From the NCBI GenBank assembly GCA_016926255.1, contig JAFGOY010000005.1:85459-149458 (forward strand): a DNA stretch of 64,000 nucleotides. The letters run 5' to 3'. This document shows positions 9,693 through 19,430 of the stretch, one piece after another. This DNA is from Anaerolineae bacterium (GTDB lineage Bacteria > Chloroflexota > Anaerolineae > Aggregatilineales > UBA3940). Every line of letters begins with the position of its first letter. The stretch's first letter is position 1. Below the pieces are notes generated by a model, which was not told the DNA's origin, searched no databases, and worked only from the letters and a program-made list of their open reading frames with translations. The translations under genes and the position numbers were made by a program.

Positions 9693-11345
9693 ATGAGCGA
9701 ACGCTCTAATGTCAAGCCAAACCTCTGGGAAAGACTTACCAGACCCCATCCTGGCATTACCGACTTGCAGGAAGTGGAAAGAGCACGCAGGTTGGCGGCT
9801 CTAAGCCTGGTGCTGTTTGCTGTCGGCACCCCGATCATTCTCACAGGCATTTTTGCCCCCGGTAGTCCATCAAAGGCTGGTATACCGAGTATCGTGATTG
9901 CGCTGGTCAGCTACCTTCTGAGCCGGACGCGCTGGGCGCGAATCGGTAGCCTCATCCTGGTTTTTTGCCTCGTCGCACTCTTCATATTCTATATATCCGT
10001 CTTGCCCTTCGGTTATAAAGGGGAACAGCTTGTTCCCTTTATTCTGATCCCGATTTTGCTTTCTACGATCATCCTGTCAGCCCGGATGACACTGGTTCTT
10101 GTAGTCGGGGCGCTTTTGAGTCTGTGGATCGTGGCGAAGAGAGCTGCGATGTTCGAGTCCAACATCTTTATAACCGAGTTTGTCGCCACAACGCTGATCT
10201 CCAGTCTGATCGTCGTGCTCGCCTTTCAGCGGGAACGCGACCGCTCCAACCTTGAGGTACAGACAAAAGACATCGATCACTACAGCCGCGAACTGGAAGA
10301 AGACGTCAGGCGCATCACCGCCACCGCCGAGGTCGGGCAGGCGATCACCGGCACGCGTGACCTGGAAACACTGCTCAGGCAGGTCACCAGCCTGATCATC
10401 GATCGCTTCGACTTCTACCATGCCCAGATTTTCCTGCTCGACGAAAGCAGGCACTTTGCAGTGCTCAGAGAAAGCACCGGTGAAGCCGGCAAAAAACTCC
10501 TGGAGCGCAAGCACCAGTTGGCGGTTGGCTCTCAATCGGTGATCGGGCATGTCACGGCTTACGGTGAGCCGCTCGTTGCCTCTGATACCGATACCGATGC
10601 TGTACATCGTCGCAACGAACTGCTGCCCAACACCCGGTCAGAGATTGCCCTACCTCTGCGCATCGGGGGAACCATTATCGGCGCACTGGACATTCAGAGC
10701 GAGAATCCCAACGCTTTTAGTGGAAAGGACATCTCGGTTTTCCAGACCATGGCTGACCAGCTGGCCGTCGCGATCCAGAATGCCCGCCTGTTCGAACAGG
10801 CCCAGCGCGACCTGCAAGACATCGAATACCTGAACCGCCAGCTCACCGGGCTTGCCTGGCAGGACTACCTGGCTTCAAGAGGCAAGAGCGCACCCGTCGG
10901 TTATACTACCGACCCGACCGGTGTTCGCCGACTCTCCACCGACGAGTTGCCACAGATCGAAGAAACCACCTCCGGCGGAACAATGAGCCTGCCGCTTTCT
11001 GTACGCGGTAAAAAGATCGGCAGGTTGAGCCTCAAACCCAAAAGCGGCGCTGCCCACCCGGACGAAGATACCCAGGTTATTCTTGAGGCCGTTGCCGAAC
11101 GTGTCGCACTGGCTCTCGACAGCACCCGTCTGAGTGAGCAGGCGCAGCAACAGGCCGCCCGCGAGCAGATGCTCAGCCAGATTTCTGTCAATCTTCAATC
11201 GTCCACCAACCTGGATATGATTTTGCGTACTGCTGCCCGTGAAGCCAGCCGTGCGATGGGCGTAAGTCGTGGTTTTGCTACGCTGGCCGGCAGTGATGAC
11301 GAACCAACAAGAAAAGCTGATCACGGGCCGGAATTAAGTTCGTAA
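9693..11345 (+). CDS. Membrane GAF-domain protein (about 6 TM, two GAF, no kinase)
   Basis: N-terminal hydrophobic block, GAF YHAQIFLLDESRHFAVLRESTGEAGKKLLERKHQLAVGSQSVIGHV...PNTRSEIALPLRIGGTIIGALDIQS, second divergent GAF. Confidence 0.85.
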   Translation: MSERSNVKPNLWERLTRPHPGITDLQEVERARRLAALSLVLFAVGTPIILTGIFAPGSPSKAGIPSIVIALVSYLLSRTRWARIGSLILVFCLVALFIFYISVLPFGYKGEQLVPFILIPILLSTIILSARMTLVLVVGALLSLWIVAKRAAMFESNIFITEFVATTLISSLIVVLAFQRERDRSNLEVQTKDIDHYSRELEEDVRRITATAEVGQAITGTRDLETLLRQVTSLIIDRFDFYHAQIFLLDESRHFAVLRESTGEAGKKLLERKHQLAVGSQSVIGHVTAYGEPLVASDTDTDAVHRRNELLPNTRSEIALPLRIGGTIIGALDIQSENPNAFSGKDISVFQTMADQLAVAIQNARLFEQAQRDLQDIEYLNRQLTGLAWQDYLASRGKSAPVGYTTDPTGVRRLSTDELPQIEETTSGGTMSLPLSVRGKKIGRLSLKPKSGAAHPDEDTQVILEAVAERVALALDSTRLSEQAQQQAAREQMLSQISVNLQSSTNLDMILRTAAREASRAMGVSRGFATLAGSDDEPTRKADHGPELSS

Positions 11346-11369
11346 CAGAATGAGTTATGGATAAACACT

Positions 11370-13193
11370 ATGAGTGAAGTAAATCCAAATCTAACACAAT
11401 CGCCGTTATCGCAGCTGTACGAAACATTGACTTACACGCAGCCCGGCGATCACGCAAGCGAACGCCGGGGGCGGTTGGCCGCAGTGATCTTGCTGTTGAT
11501 TGAAGTTGTCATGGTGTTCGTTTTGATCGGTCAAACAATCCAGTTGTTCACCGATCCCGAACCATCCACTGCCAGGCTCACCCGCCTGCTGGTTGGCTAC
11601 GGACTGGCTGCCGTCTGGTTGGGAATCTACTTTTTCAACCGGCGTGGCCTGACCGAGGCTGCCGGTATTGCTATGTCAATCATCCTCTTGATCGTTACGA
11701 TGGTCTTGATCTCCAATACCGGATCGCTGGCCCCGGCTGTCACCACCCTGATTCTCCCGGTGATTACCGCCGGTCTGTTTGGTCCCCCGGCTTCGGCACT
11801 TGGCATTGCCTTCCTGACTGTTTTCACCTACCTGATCTTCAATATTATCATTTCGCCAACCTATCTCGGCGAACTTTTTACAGGCGGGGAAACCAGCCAG
11901 ACACTCTTTGTCTATGCCATTACGATTATCGTCGGCCTCGTTTCCTGGGTATTTTCTCGGACAACCTACCGTGCAATTGAGGAGAAACAGGAGCTGACCG
12001 TCGCCCTGACCACCCAGCGAGAAACCATCATGGCCCGTCTGCAAACCCAGACCCGCCAGTTTCAGGCGACCATCTCCGTTGCCCGGAATATCGTCGGCAG
12101 CCGCAACCTGAACAATCTTCTCGAAGACGCCGTCACGTCGATACGTGAGGCTTTTGGCTATTCTCACGTCCAGATTTTTCTCACCGACGAAGATCAAACC
12201 TACGCCGTGCTCCGTCAGAGCACAGGCAGCACCGGGCAGAGCCTCATCGAACGCGGCCATCGCCAGGAGATCGGCAGTTCGAATGTGATCGGCCATGCTG
12301 CCGCCACCGGGCAGGCGATTGTCGCCCGTGATACCGACCAGGATATCCTGCGCAAGCACAACGAGTTGATTTCAGAAACAAGGACAGAGCTTGCCCTGCC
12401 CCTCTCAATCGGGGAGCGGACTATCGGTGTGCTCGACCTGCAAAGTATCTCGACCGACGCCTTTGATGAAAACAGTCTCCCGATCCTCCAGGTGCTTGCC
12501 GATCAGCTTGCGATTGCTATCGAGAACGCCCGCCTGTTCGAAGAAGCCGAGGAAAACCTGCAAGAACTGCGCGATGTAAGCCGCGAAACCGCGCAGCGCT
12601 CCTGGCAGGAATTTCTTGCCGATGCCAGTGAAGATGATGTGCATCAGACCTACGGACCGGAACCGGAAGGGCTGCGCATCCAGCGCAGCCGGATCGCCGA
12701 AAAGGTGCTCGGCAGTGGATCGGCCATTATTTCGAGCGGGGAAGATGGAAAACCGGTCTACCTCGCCGTACCGGTAGTCGTCCGCAGCGAAGTCATCGGC
12801 GTTCTGGGCGTCGAACCGGATCGCGAGCGTGAATGGACTCAGGAAGACCTCCAGCTAATGCAGAGCATCGCCGAAAGAACCTCCCTGGCGGTCGAGAACG
12901 CCCGTCTATATATCCAGACCCAGCGGACGGCGGAACGTGAGCGCATCATCGGTACCATTGCCGAACGTCTGCAGCGTGCCCCAAGCCTGGCAATGCTGCT
13001 GGAAACCGCCACCCGTGAACTGTCCGCAGCCCTGGGCACCGACAACGTATACGCCGAGCTAAGCATGGAACACCCACTGGCCCGGCGTCGGAAATCAGTC
13101 TCAGAAGCATCCGAACTTAAAGAATCGCCGCCCGAAGCCGGTGAAGACACCGCAGAGCCGGGAGAGACTGAAGAAGCGAGAGCTGAACTATGA
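11370..13193 (+). CDS. Membrane GAF-domain protein (about 6 TM, two GAF, no kinase)
   Basis: GAF SHVQIFLTDEDQTYAVLRQSTGSTGQSLIERGHRQEIGSSNVIGHA...; stop overlaps the next start (ATGA). Confidence 0.85.
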   Translation: MSEVNPNLTQSPLSQLYETLTYTQPGDHASERRGRLAAVILLLIEVVMVFVLIGQTIQLFTDPEPSTARLTRLLVGYGLAAVWLGIYFFNRRGLTEAAGIAMSIILLIVTMVLISNTGSLAPAVTTLILPVITAGLFGPPASALGIAFLTVFTYLIFNIIISPTYLGELFTGGETSQTLFVYAITIIVGLVSWVFSRTTYRAIEEKQELTVALTTQRETIMARLQTQTRQFQATISVARNIVGSRNLNNLLEDAVTSIREAFGYSHVQIFLTDEDQTYAVLRQSTGSTGQSLIERGHRQEIGSSNVIGHAAATGQAIVARDTDQDILRKHNELISETRTELALPLSIGERTIGVLDLQSISTDAFDENSLPILQVLADQLAIAIENARLFEEAEENLQELRDVSRETAQRSWQEFLADASEDDVHQTYGPEPEGLRIQRSRIAEKVLGSGSAIISSGEDGKPVYLAVPVVVRSEVIGVLGVEPDREREWTQEDLQLMQSIAERTSLAVENARLYIQTQRTAERERIIGTIAERLQRAPSLAMLLETATRELSAALGTDNVYAELSMEHPLARRRKSVSEASELKESPPEAGEDTAEPGETEEARAEL

Positions 13194-15526
13194 CCACTCA
13201 AGAACAGGTACAAAGCAGGCGTTTCGATATCCGCGCCCTACCGATTGCCCTCAAGATCACCCTGGTGCTGGGCCTTGTTCTATTCATCAGCACCATGATC
13301 ACCAACCAGGCCGTCACCAGAGTGGTGGAAGATTCGCAAACCGAATCGGCCCTTACCGACCTTGAGACGATCAGCCGGGCACAGGCCCTTGACCTGGGAA
13401 ACACCCTCGAACGTGAAATCGAAAAGCTCAACACCCTGGCTAACGATTCAATCATTACCGGCTGCCTGCTTGAGCATTATGACCCGGATTACACAGCGGA
13501 TGCGAGTGAGCTAAGGACAATGGCGATTACCTGTCCGGGCGTCGTCAGCACCAATACCTATTTCCTGTCTACCAATCAGGAATTTACCTATGTCGGCATT
13601 ATTGACCTCTCCCGGCGTGTCCATGCGATAGCTCCTTTTGACCTCGAACTGGGTTCAGACCTTACCGTCTTTGAAATCGTCGACCCGGATTTCCAACCAG
13701 AAAAGTGGACCTGGTTCGATACGGCTTATAATGATGGTGCAGGCCAGGTCTACATCACCGGGGCAGAAAACGATTATTTCACCGCAAGGCAGACTGGTAT
13801 TCACCTTGCCGTTCCGGTTTACGCGCCGGGTCAACCGGACCTGATGATCGGCGTCATCTATGCCATCTGGAGCATGGAAAACGTCACACCGTTAAATCTG
13901 CCGGAGAGCAATCAGGAACTGACGATCGTCGAAGGTGATGGCACACAGCTCGGTACACAGATAGAAACCGATATACCCCGGGCCGTTTTGTCCCGGATGG
14001 GAGAGCAGCCTTCCGGCTCATTTTCTTACATCTTTCCAGCCTCAGGTGAGGTGCTTTATGGTTACACTTCTATAGCCAGCATAATGCCTGAGCACCCTGC
14101 CATTTCACAACTTGACTGGTATGTCTCTGCCCGAACGCCCGGCATCGTCGTGCAGCAGAAAATCGCCGAGTTGTTGAGCCAGCTCCGGTACGTTCTTGTA
14201 TTCGGCGAAATCGCCATTGTCGTCATTACGGCGATTTTCTCGATCTGGCTGATGAACCCGCTGCGAAAGCTGACCGCCGCCTCCAGGGAAATCCAGAGAG
14301 GCAATCTTGATACCCCCCTGCCGGGACTCCCCCTTGACGAGGTGGGACGCCTGGCCGATGTGCTGCGCGATGTCGTGACCCAGTTGAACATCCGAATTCG
14401 CCAATCCAATGCCGCCTTCCAGGTTTCAAGAACCACCGCCCAAACACTCGAAATCGACCAGCTGCTTAATGACGCGACCCATGCTATTCGTGACGAGTTC
14501 GACTTCCCAGGTGTACGTATCTTCCTGACCGACGCCGGGATGCGTCAGGCCCGTCTCCACTCGGCTGCCGGGGAGGACGCCGAACGTTTACAGAGCGTCG
14601 GCGCAGCAATCGTTATCGATGAGAAATCCTTTATCGGGCGAGCGATCCTGCTGGGAGAACCACAGTTCGGCGGGGTTACCGAACAGGTATCGTTTGCCGG
14701 TGTGAAAGCCCGCCGCCCGGAACTGGCTATCACACTACAGGCCAGCGGGCGCACGCTTGGCGCGCTCCATATTCTGGGCGAAAACCTCGACCTGTTCGAC
14801 CCCGATTCGATTAGCATCCTCAGCCTTATCGCTGACCAGATTGGTTCCGCTATCGAGAACGTGCGTCTGTTCGAACAGAGTAAAGCCAACGTTGCCGAGA
14901 TTGAGGCGCTCAACCGCAGGCTGACTCGTCAGGCATGGGAAGAGCTTATCGAGGAGGGTGACGAACTCCGCCATACGCTTGACCCCCAGCAAATCTGGCC
15001 TGACCGTCTCGACAGTGTGCGTGCGCGCAGTGACATCATCGCCGAGACCTACATCGATGACCGGAGCAACCGCTCCGTTCTTGCCGCGCCGGTCATTCTT
15101 CGCGGCGAGTCAATCGGCACGCTGGCAATCACCCGACCGGCGGGCGAAACCTGGACACGTGACGAGAGAATCCTCCTCGAATCCATCGCCGCCCGTCTGG
15201 CAATGGTCGCCGAAGGTATCCGCCTTAGCGAAGAGGCAAGCCTCCGCGCCGAACGTGAGCGTCGTGTGAACGAAGTTTCGGCGGGCTTCTTGCAGCGTGT
15301 CGCCAGCGTCGACGATGTTCTACAGTCCGCGCTCAACCAGTTGAGCAGCGCATTGGGTTCCGATCACATTTCCCTGCGTCTCGGCTCACCCCCACTCGAC
15401 CATGATTACCAGATCGGCGATGGACGCCGCCCGGCTGATGACGATGGACAGGAGCCGCCACTTGGCGATATCGACACGCCACCAGTTCGACCGAATGAAG
15501 ATGGAGGGTTAAGCCATGACCAGTAG
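13190..15526 (+). CDS. Cache-like sensor-HAMP-GAF-GAF protein, no kinase
   Basis: TM, about 280-aa extracellular sensor, TM, HAMP (NPLRKLTAASREIQRGNLDTPLPGLPLDEVGRLADVLRDVV), GAF repeats. Confidence 0.85.
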   Translation: MTTQEQVQSRRFDIRALPIALKITLVLGLVLFISTMITNQAVTRVVEDSQTESALTDLETISRAQALDLGNTLEREIEKLNTLANDSIITGCLLEHYDPDYTADASELRTMAITCPGVVSTNTYFLSTNQEFTYVGIIDLSRRVHAIAPFDLELGSDLTVFEIVDPDFQPEKWTWFDTAYNDGAGQVYITGAENDYFTARQTGIHLAVPVYAPGQPDLMIGVIYAIWSMENVTPLNLPESNQELTIVEGDGTQLGTQIETDIPRAVLSRMGEQPSGSFSYIFPASGEVLYGYTSIASIMPEHPAISQLDWYVSARTPGIVVQQKIAELLSQLRYVLVFGEIAIVVITAIFSIWLMNPLRKLTAASREIQRGNLDTPLPGLPLDEVGRLADVLRDVVTQLNIRIRQSNAAFQVSRTTAQTLEIDQLLNDATHAIRDEFDFPGVRIFLTDAGMRQARLHSAAGEDAERLQSVGAAIVIDEKSFIGRAILLGEPQFGGVTEQVSFAGVKARRPELAITLQASGRTLGALHILGENLDLFDPDSISILSLIADQIGSAIENVRLFEQSKANVAEIEALNRRLTRQAWEELIEEGDELRHTLDPQQIWPDRLDSVRARSDIIAETYIDDRSNRSVLAAPVILRGESIGTLAITRPAGETWTRDERILLESIAARLAMVAEGIRLSEEASLRAERERRVNEVSAGFLQRVASVDDVLQSALNQLSSALGSDHISLRLGSPPLDHDYQIGDGRRPADDDGQEPPLGDIDTPPVRPNEDGGLSHDQ

Positions 15527-17228
15527 TACACCAATCTGGTCGGTTGAATATAAGTTTCGCCTTTTGCCTGGCTGGATGACAGCAATCAGATATCCTTACC
15601 AGACCAACCAGGAGCGCCAGCAGGCTGTGGTCATCTCGATAGTGTCCTTGATATTCGGCATTGTCGGCCCGATTGGGACACTGCTGCTGTATTTCTTTTC
15701 ACCGGGGATCATGCCTTCTGGTTTGCTGCTGCCGAATCTCATCTTGAGTGCCGCGTATCTGGGCATCTATGCATTGGTGCAGACCGGCAGCTTGAACTGG
15801 ACACGGTATCTATTCATCCTGTTGACCACTGCTGTTCCCACCGTCCAGGGCTTGCCCGGCACTTTCCTATCCCTGGAAGCAATGGCTGCGTTTTATACGT
15901 TTACCATTTTAGCCTCATCCTTACTGCTGGGAGCCAGTTGGACGTTAGTCACAGTGGCTTTGACGATCTCCCTCGTTGTCCTCAGGGCCTCATTGCAGGC
16001 GATCCCTTTCCAGACGACGTTTATTGCAGCCCTGGCGCTGCTGACGATTGGCCTGCTTTCATGGCTGTCGAGTGGAACGATCTATACCTGGATCGCTTCC
16101 CAACAGCGGCGTCTCCGCCTGCTCGAATCGGCGTTTATCGTGAGCGAAACAGCTACCACTGCCCCCAGCACCAAGAGTCTGCTAAACGAAGTCGTCGACC
16201 AGATTCTCGAAACCTACGAGTTTTATCATGCCCAGGTTTTCCTGGTCGACGCCGAACAGCGAATGGCACGCCTCGAAGCCAGCACCGGACGGGCCGGTGA
16301 AGCGCTGCTTGCTCGTGGGCATGCGCTGGCAATTGGATCGCAGTCCGTCGTTGGGCAGTGTACTTCCACTGGCAAGCCCGTTGTCGTCAATAATACGCGG
16401 GAAAGCCCGGTCCACCGCCCCAACAAACTGCTCCCTGACACACAGGCTGAACTGGCCCTTCCGCTGGTCGTTGGAGATACCGTCATCGGGGCGCTTGACG
16501 TTCAAAGTACCCAGCTCGGCGCCTTCCAACCTGAAGATATTCGCTTCTTACAGACAATGGCGGCCCAGCTTGCCGCCGCCATCGACAAAGCCCGCGTCGT
16601 CGAGGAGTTAGAAATCCGCGCGGAAGAAAATGAGCGCCTTTTCGAAGAAGCCCAGCGGACCTTGCTTCAGTTCGAGGAACTGAACCGCCGTCTCACCCGC
16701 GAAGGTTGGTCCGACTACCTCCACGGGCGTCGGATGAGCAATCTTGGCTACACGTTGCTCGGCGAAAACCTCCGGGCCAACGCCGAATGGTCCGCCCCGA
16801 TGCGCCAGGCCTATAAGGGTGAATCCAGCGTGGTTATCCGGCAGGATCAGCAGGCGCATATCGCCGCCGTTCCCGTACGTATCAGGAACGAAGTAGTCGG
16901 CGTCATCGAGATCGAACGAGGTGGCGATCACCCCTGGAAGGATATCGAACTGGAGATGATCGAAACGCTCGTCGACCGCCTGGGACTGGCGATTGAAAAT
17001 GCGCGTCTCTACGAACAGGCTACCCAGGCCACTCAGCGCGAGCAGATCATCAACCAGATATCACAGGACGTTCAGGGTGCATCCAGTATCGACGAAGTCC
17101 TTCAATCAGCGCTTGCCGAACTCAGCCAGGTGCTTGGCGCTTCACGGGGAGTGGTGCAGATCAGCCCGAAAGACCAACCAGCCCCCGGCACGGTCGAACC
17201 CAGGCCGCTGCCGGAACACGGGAGGTAG
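15516..17228 (+). CDS. Membrane GAF-domain protein (about 6 TM, two GAF, no kinase)
   Basis: GAF YHAQVFLVDAEQRMARLEASTGRAGEALLARGHALAIGSQSVVGQC...; start overlaps upstream stop. Confidence 0.85.
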   Translation: MTSSTPIWSVEYKFRLLPGWMTAIRYPYQTNQERQQAVVISIVSLIFGIVGPIGTLLLYFFSPGIMPSGLLLPNLILSAAYLGIYALVQTGSLNWTRYLFILLTTAVPTVQGLPGTFLSLEAMAAFYTFTILASSLLLGASWTLVTVALTISLVVLRASLQAIPFQTTFIAALALLTIGLLSWLSSGTIYTWIASQQRRLRLLESAFIVSETATTAPSTKSLLNEVVDQILETYEFYHAQVFLVDAEQRMARLEASTGRAGEALLARGHALAIGSQSVVGQCTSTGKPVVVNNTRESPVHRPNKLLPDTQAELALPLVVGDTVIGALDVQSTQLGAFQPEDIRFLQTMAAQLAAAIDKARVVEELEIRAEENERLFEEAQRTLLQFEELNRRLTREGWSDYLHGRRMSNLGYTLLGENLRANAEWSAPMRQAYKGESSVVIRQDQQAHIAAVPVRIRNEVVGVIEIERGGDHPWKDIELEMIETLVDRLGLAIENARLYEQATQATQREQIINQISQDVQGASSIDEVLQSALAELSQVLGASRGVVQISPKDQPAPGTVEPRPLPEHGR

Positions 17229-17241
17229 GAGAGAGTAGTTC

Positions 17242-19425
17242 ATGGAAAGACTTACCCAACGGTTTACGTGGCGGAATTTGCCGATCAGAACCAAACTCTG
17301 GGTTCTGATCGGAGCTATTCTCCTGCTGATGCTGAGCATATTGTTGGTGATTCGTGGTACGTATGCCAACCTCAACTCGGCAATGATCGACACCACATCG
17401 GCTATTGTAGAGATTCAATCGATCCCGGAAGAGCTTTCTACCAGCATCGATACAATCCAGAGCTACCCGGAACGTTATATCCAGGTTATCCGTACCTCAG
17501 GAGAGGTTTCCGGCGGCACAGAAGCACTGAATGACTTGACGGCTCAGGCTAAAACAGAATTGACCCGGTTGGAACAGTTGAGCGAAGCTCAACTTGTCCA
17601 GAGTGAAACCAACGCTCTGAATGTCGAGATCGTCTCAATCCGGGATAACCTGAACAGCATCAGTGAAGAATTTGGGGTGCTGGTGGCGCTCGTCGATCAG
17701 CAAACTGCAACTGAAACTGGTGCATTGACAGCCCTGGACGCACAGGGCGACGAGTTGACGCGGCTCTCCATCATGCAAAACAACATCGACATGGCAACCC
17801 AGGTATTGACTTTAAGGAGTCTGGAATCCCGCCTGGCGACACAGGATACCGAAGACATCCTTGAAACCTTCCAGGTGACCGCCGATGTTTATCTGAGAAT
17901 CTACAACAATCTACCGGCAGGTGAGCAGGTAAGCGGCATCCCTGAGGCAATGGAGGCTTATCTTGCCTCGGCGGAAGCTGTATCCGATCTACAGGTTCAG
18001 ATAGACACGCACCTGGATAACAACGACCTCATCGCCATCGACATACAGGACTCGATATCACAGATTCAGACGATTGTCAGTGCCAGCGACAGTTCCCTGT
18101 TCCAGCAAATCTACTCTTACCGGAGAACCGCCAACTGGGTTATGCTCATCTCAATGGCGGTTGCCTTTGTGGGTGGAATCGTCATTGTCACGCAGCTCTC
18201 CCGGTATTTCCTGAATACTATCCAGACAGCGCTGTCAACCCTTCAAACTCTCGAACGGGGAGACTACTCTGCCCGGATCGACCTTGTGGCTGAAGACGAG
18301 TTTGGTCAGTTATCCAGCGGTATAAATACCGTAGCCAGTACGCTCCAGGAGCTTTCCGGGAACCTTGAGCAGCGTGTTGCCGAGCGTACCCGCGACATGG
18401 TCATCACCACCGAGATCGGGCGCGCGGCGACGACCACCCAGGACCCCTACCACATGATGAGTGATATCATCGAGTTGATCCGGCAGCGGTTTGGTTACTA
18501 TCATGCCCAGGTGTTCTTTGTTGACGAGGAACAAAAACAGGCTAACCTGTTTGCCTCCACCGGTACCGCCGGTCGCCAGCTTCTGCTCCGCAAACACTTC
18601 TTGCCCGTCGGATCGCAGTCTGTGATCGGTCAGGTCACCGGTACTGGTAAGGCCGTCATCGCCAGCGACACCAGCACCGAAGTAGTCTTCCGCCGCAACG
18701 AACTGCTGCCCGACACCCGCTCGGAGATGGCGCTGCCAATGCGCATCGGCGACCGTGTTATCGGTGCGCTCGACATTCAAAGCGTTGCCCCCAACGCCTT
18801 CAGCGAAGACGTGGCCGCCGTTTTCCAGATCGTCGCCGACCAGCTTGCGCTCTCCGTTGACAATGCGCGCTTGCAAAACCTGCTGTCCGAAGCCCTCACC
18901 CAGATTGAACTGACCGAACGCCGCGCAGTAACCGAAAGCTGGCAGGCATTCCGCCAGCACCACCGTCCCGGTCAGCCGATCAGCTTTGTTTTCACCGGTG
19001 ACGCGGTCCAGGAGAGCGGCGAGGTATCCGACGACCCGGTAAACGAGGCGATAGCACGCGGGCAGATGGTTTCCCAGGAAGCCTCTGACGGCTCGATTAC
19101 CTTGGCCGTTCCCATCAAAGTACGTGGTGAAATCATCGGAGCTTTTGGCTTCGGTGGTGAAAATATTAGAAGTCTGAGCGATGAAGACGTCAGCCTGGTT
19201 GAAGCGATTATCGACCGCGTCGGCCTGGCGCTGGAGAACCTCCGCCTGGTCGAAGAGACGTCCCGACGAGCAGAACACGAACAGGTTCTGAACGAAATCA
19301 CAGCCAAACTGGTAGGCTCGACCGACGTAAACGAAATCTTGCAGACAACAGTACGAGAATTAGGCCGTGTGCTGCGCGCACCACAAACCAGCGTCCAGCT
19401 GCGGCGTGAGACTACGGGTAGGTAG
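17242..19425 (+). CDS. Helical sensor-HAMP-GAF-GAF protein, no kinase
   Basis: TM, helical periplasmic region, TM, HAMP (LQTLERGDYSARIDLVAEDEFGQLSSGINTVASTL), GAF YHAQVFFVDEEQKQANLFASTGTAGRQ.... Confidence 0.85.
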   Translation: MERLTQRFTWRNLPIRTKLWVLIGAILLLMLSILLVIRGTYANLNSAMIDTTSAIVEIQSIPEELSTSIDTIQSYPERYIQVIRTSGEVSGGTEALNDLTAQAKTELTRLEQLSEAQLVQSETNALNVEIVSIRDNLNSISEEFGVLVALVDQQTATETGALTALDAQGDELTRLSIMQNNIDMATQVLTLRSLESRLATQDTEDILETFQVTADVYLRIYNNLPAGEQVSGIPEAMEAYLASAEAVSDLQVQIDTHLDNNDLIAIDIQDSISQIQTIVSASDSSLFQQIYSYRRTANWVMLISMAVAFVGGIVIVTQLSRYFLNTIQTALSTLQTLERGDYSARIDLVAEDEFGQLSSGINTVASTLQELSGNLEQRVAERTRDMVITTEIGRAATTTQDPYHMMSDIIELIRQRFGYYHAQVFFVDEEQKQANLFASTGTAGRQLLLRKHFLPVGSQSVIGQVTGTGKAVIASDTSTEVVFRRNELLPDTRSEMALPMRIGDRVIGALDIQSVAPNAFSEDVAAVFQIVADQLALSVDNARLQNLLSEALTQIELTERRAVTESWQAFRQHHRPGQPISFVFTGDAVQESGEVSDDPVNEAIARGQMVSQEASDGSITLAVPIKVRGEIIGAFGFGGENIRSLSDEDVSLVEAIIDRVGLALENLRLVEETSRRAEHEQVLNEITAKLVGSTDVNEILQTTVRELGRVLRAPQTSVQLRRETTGR

Positions 19426-19430
19426 GCAAT

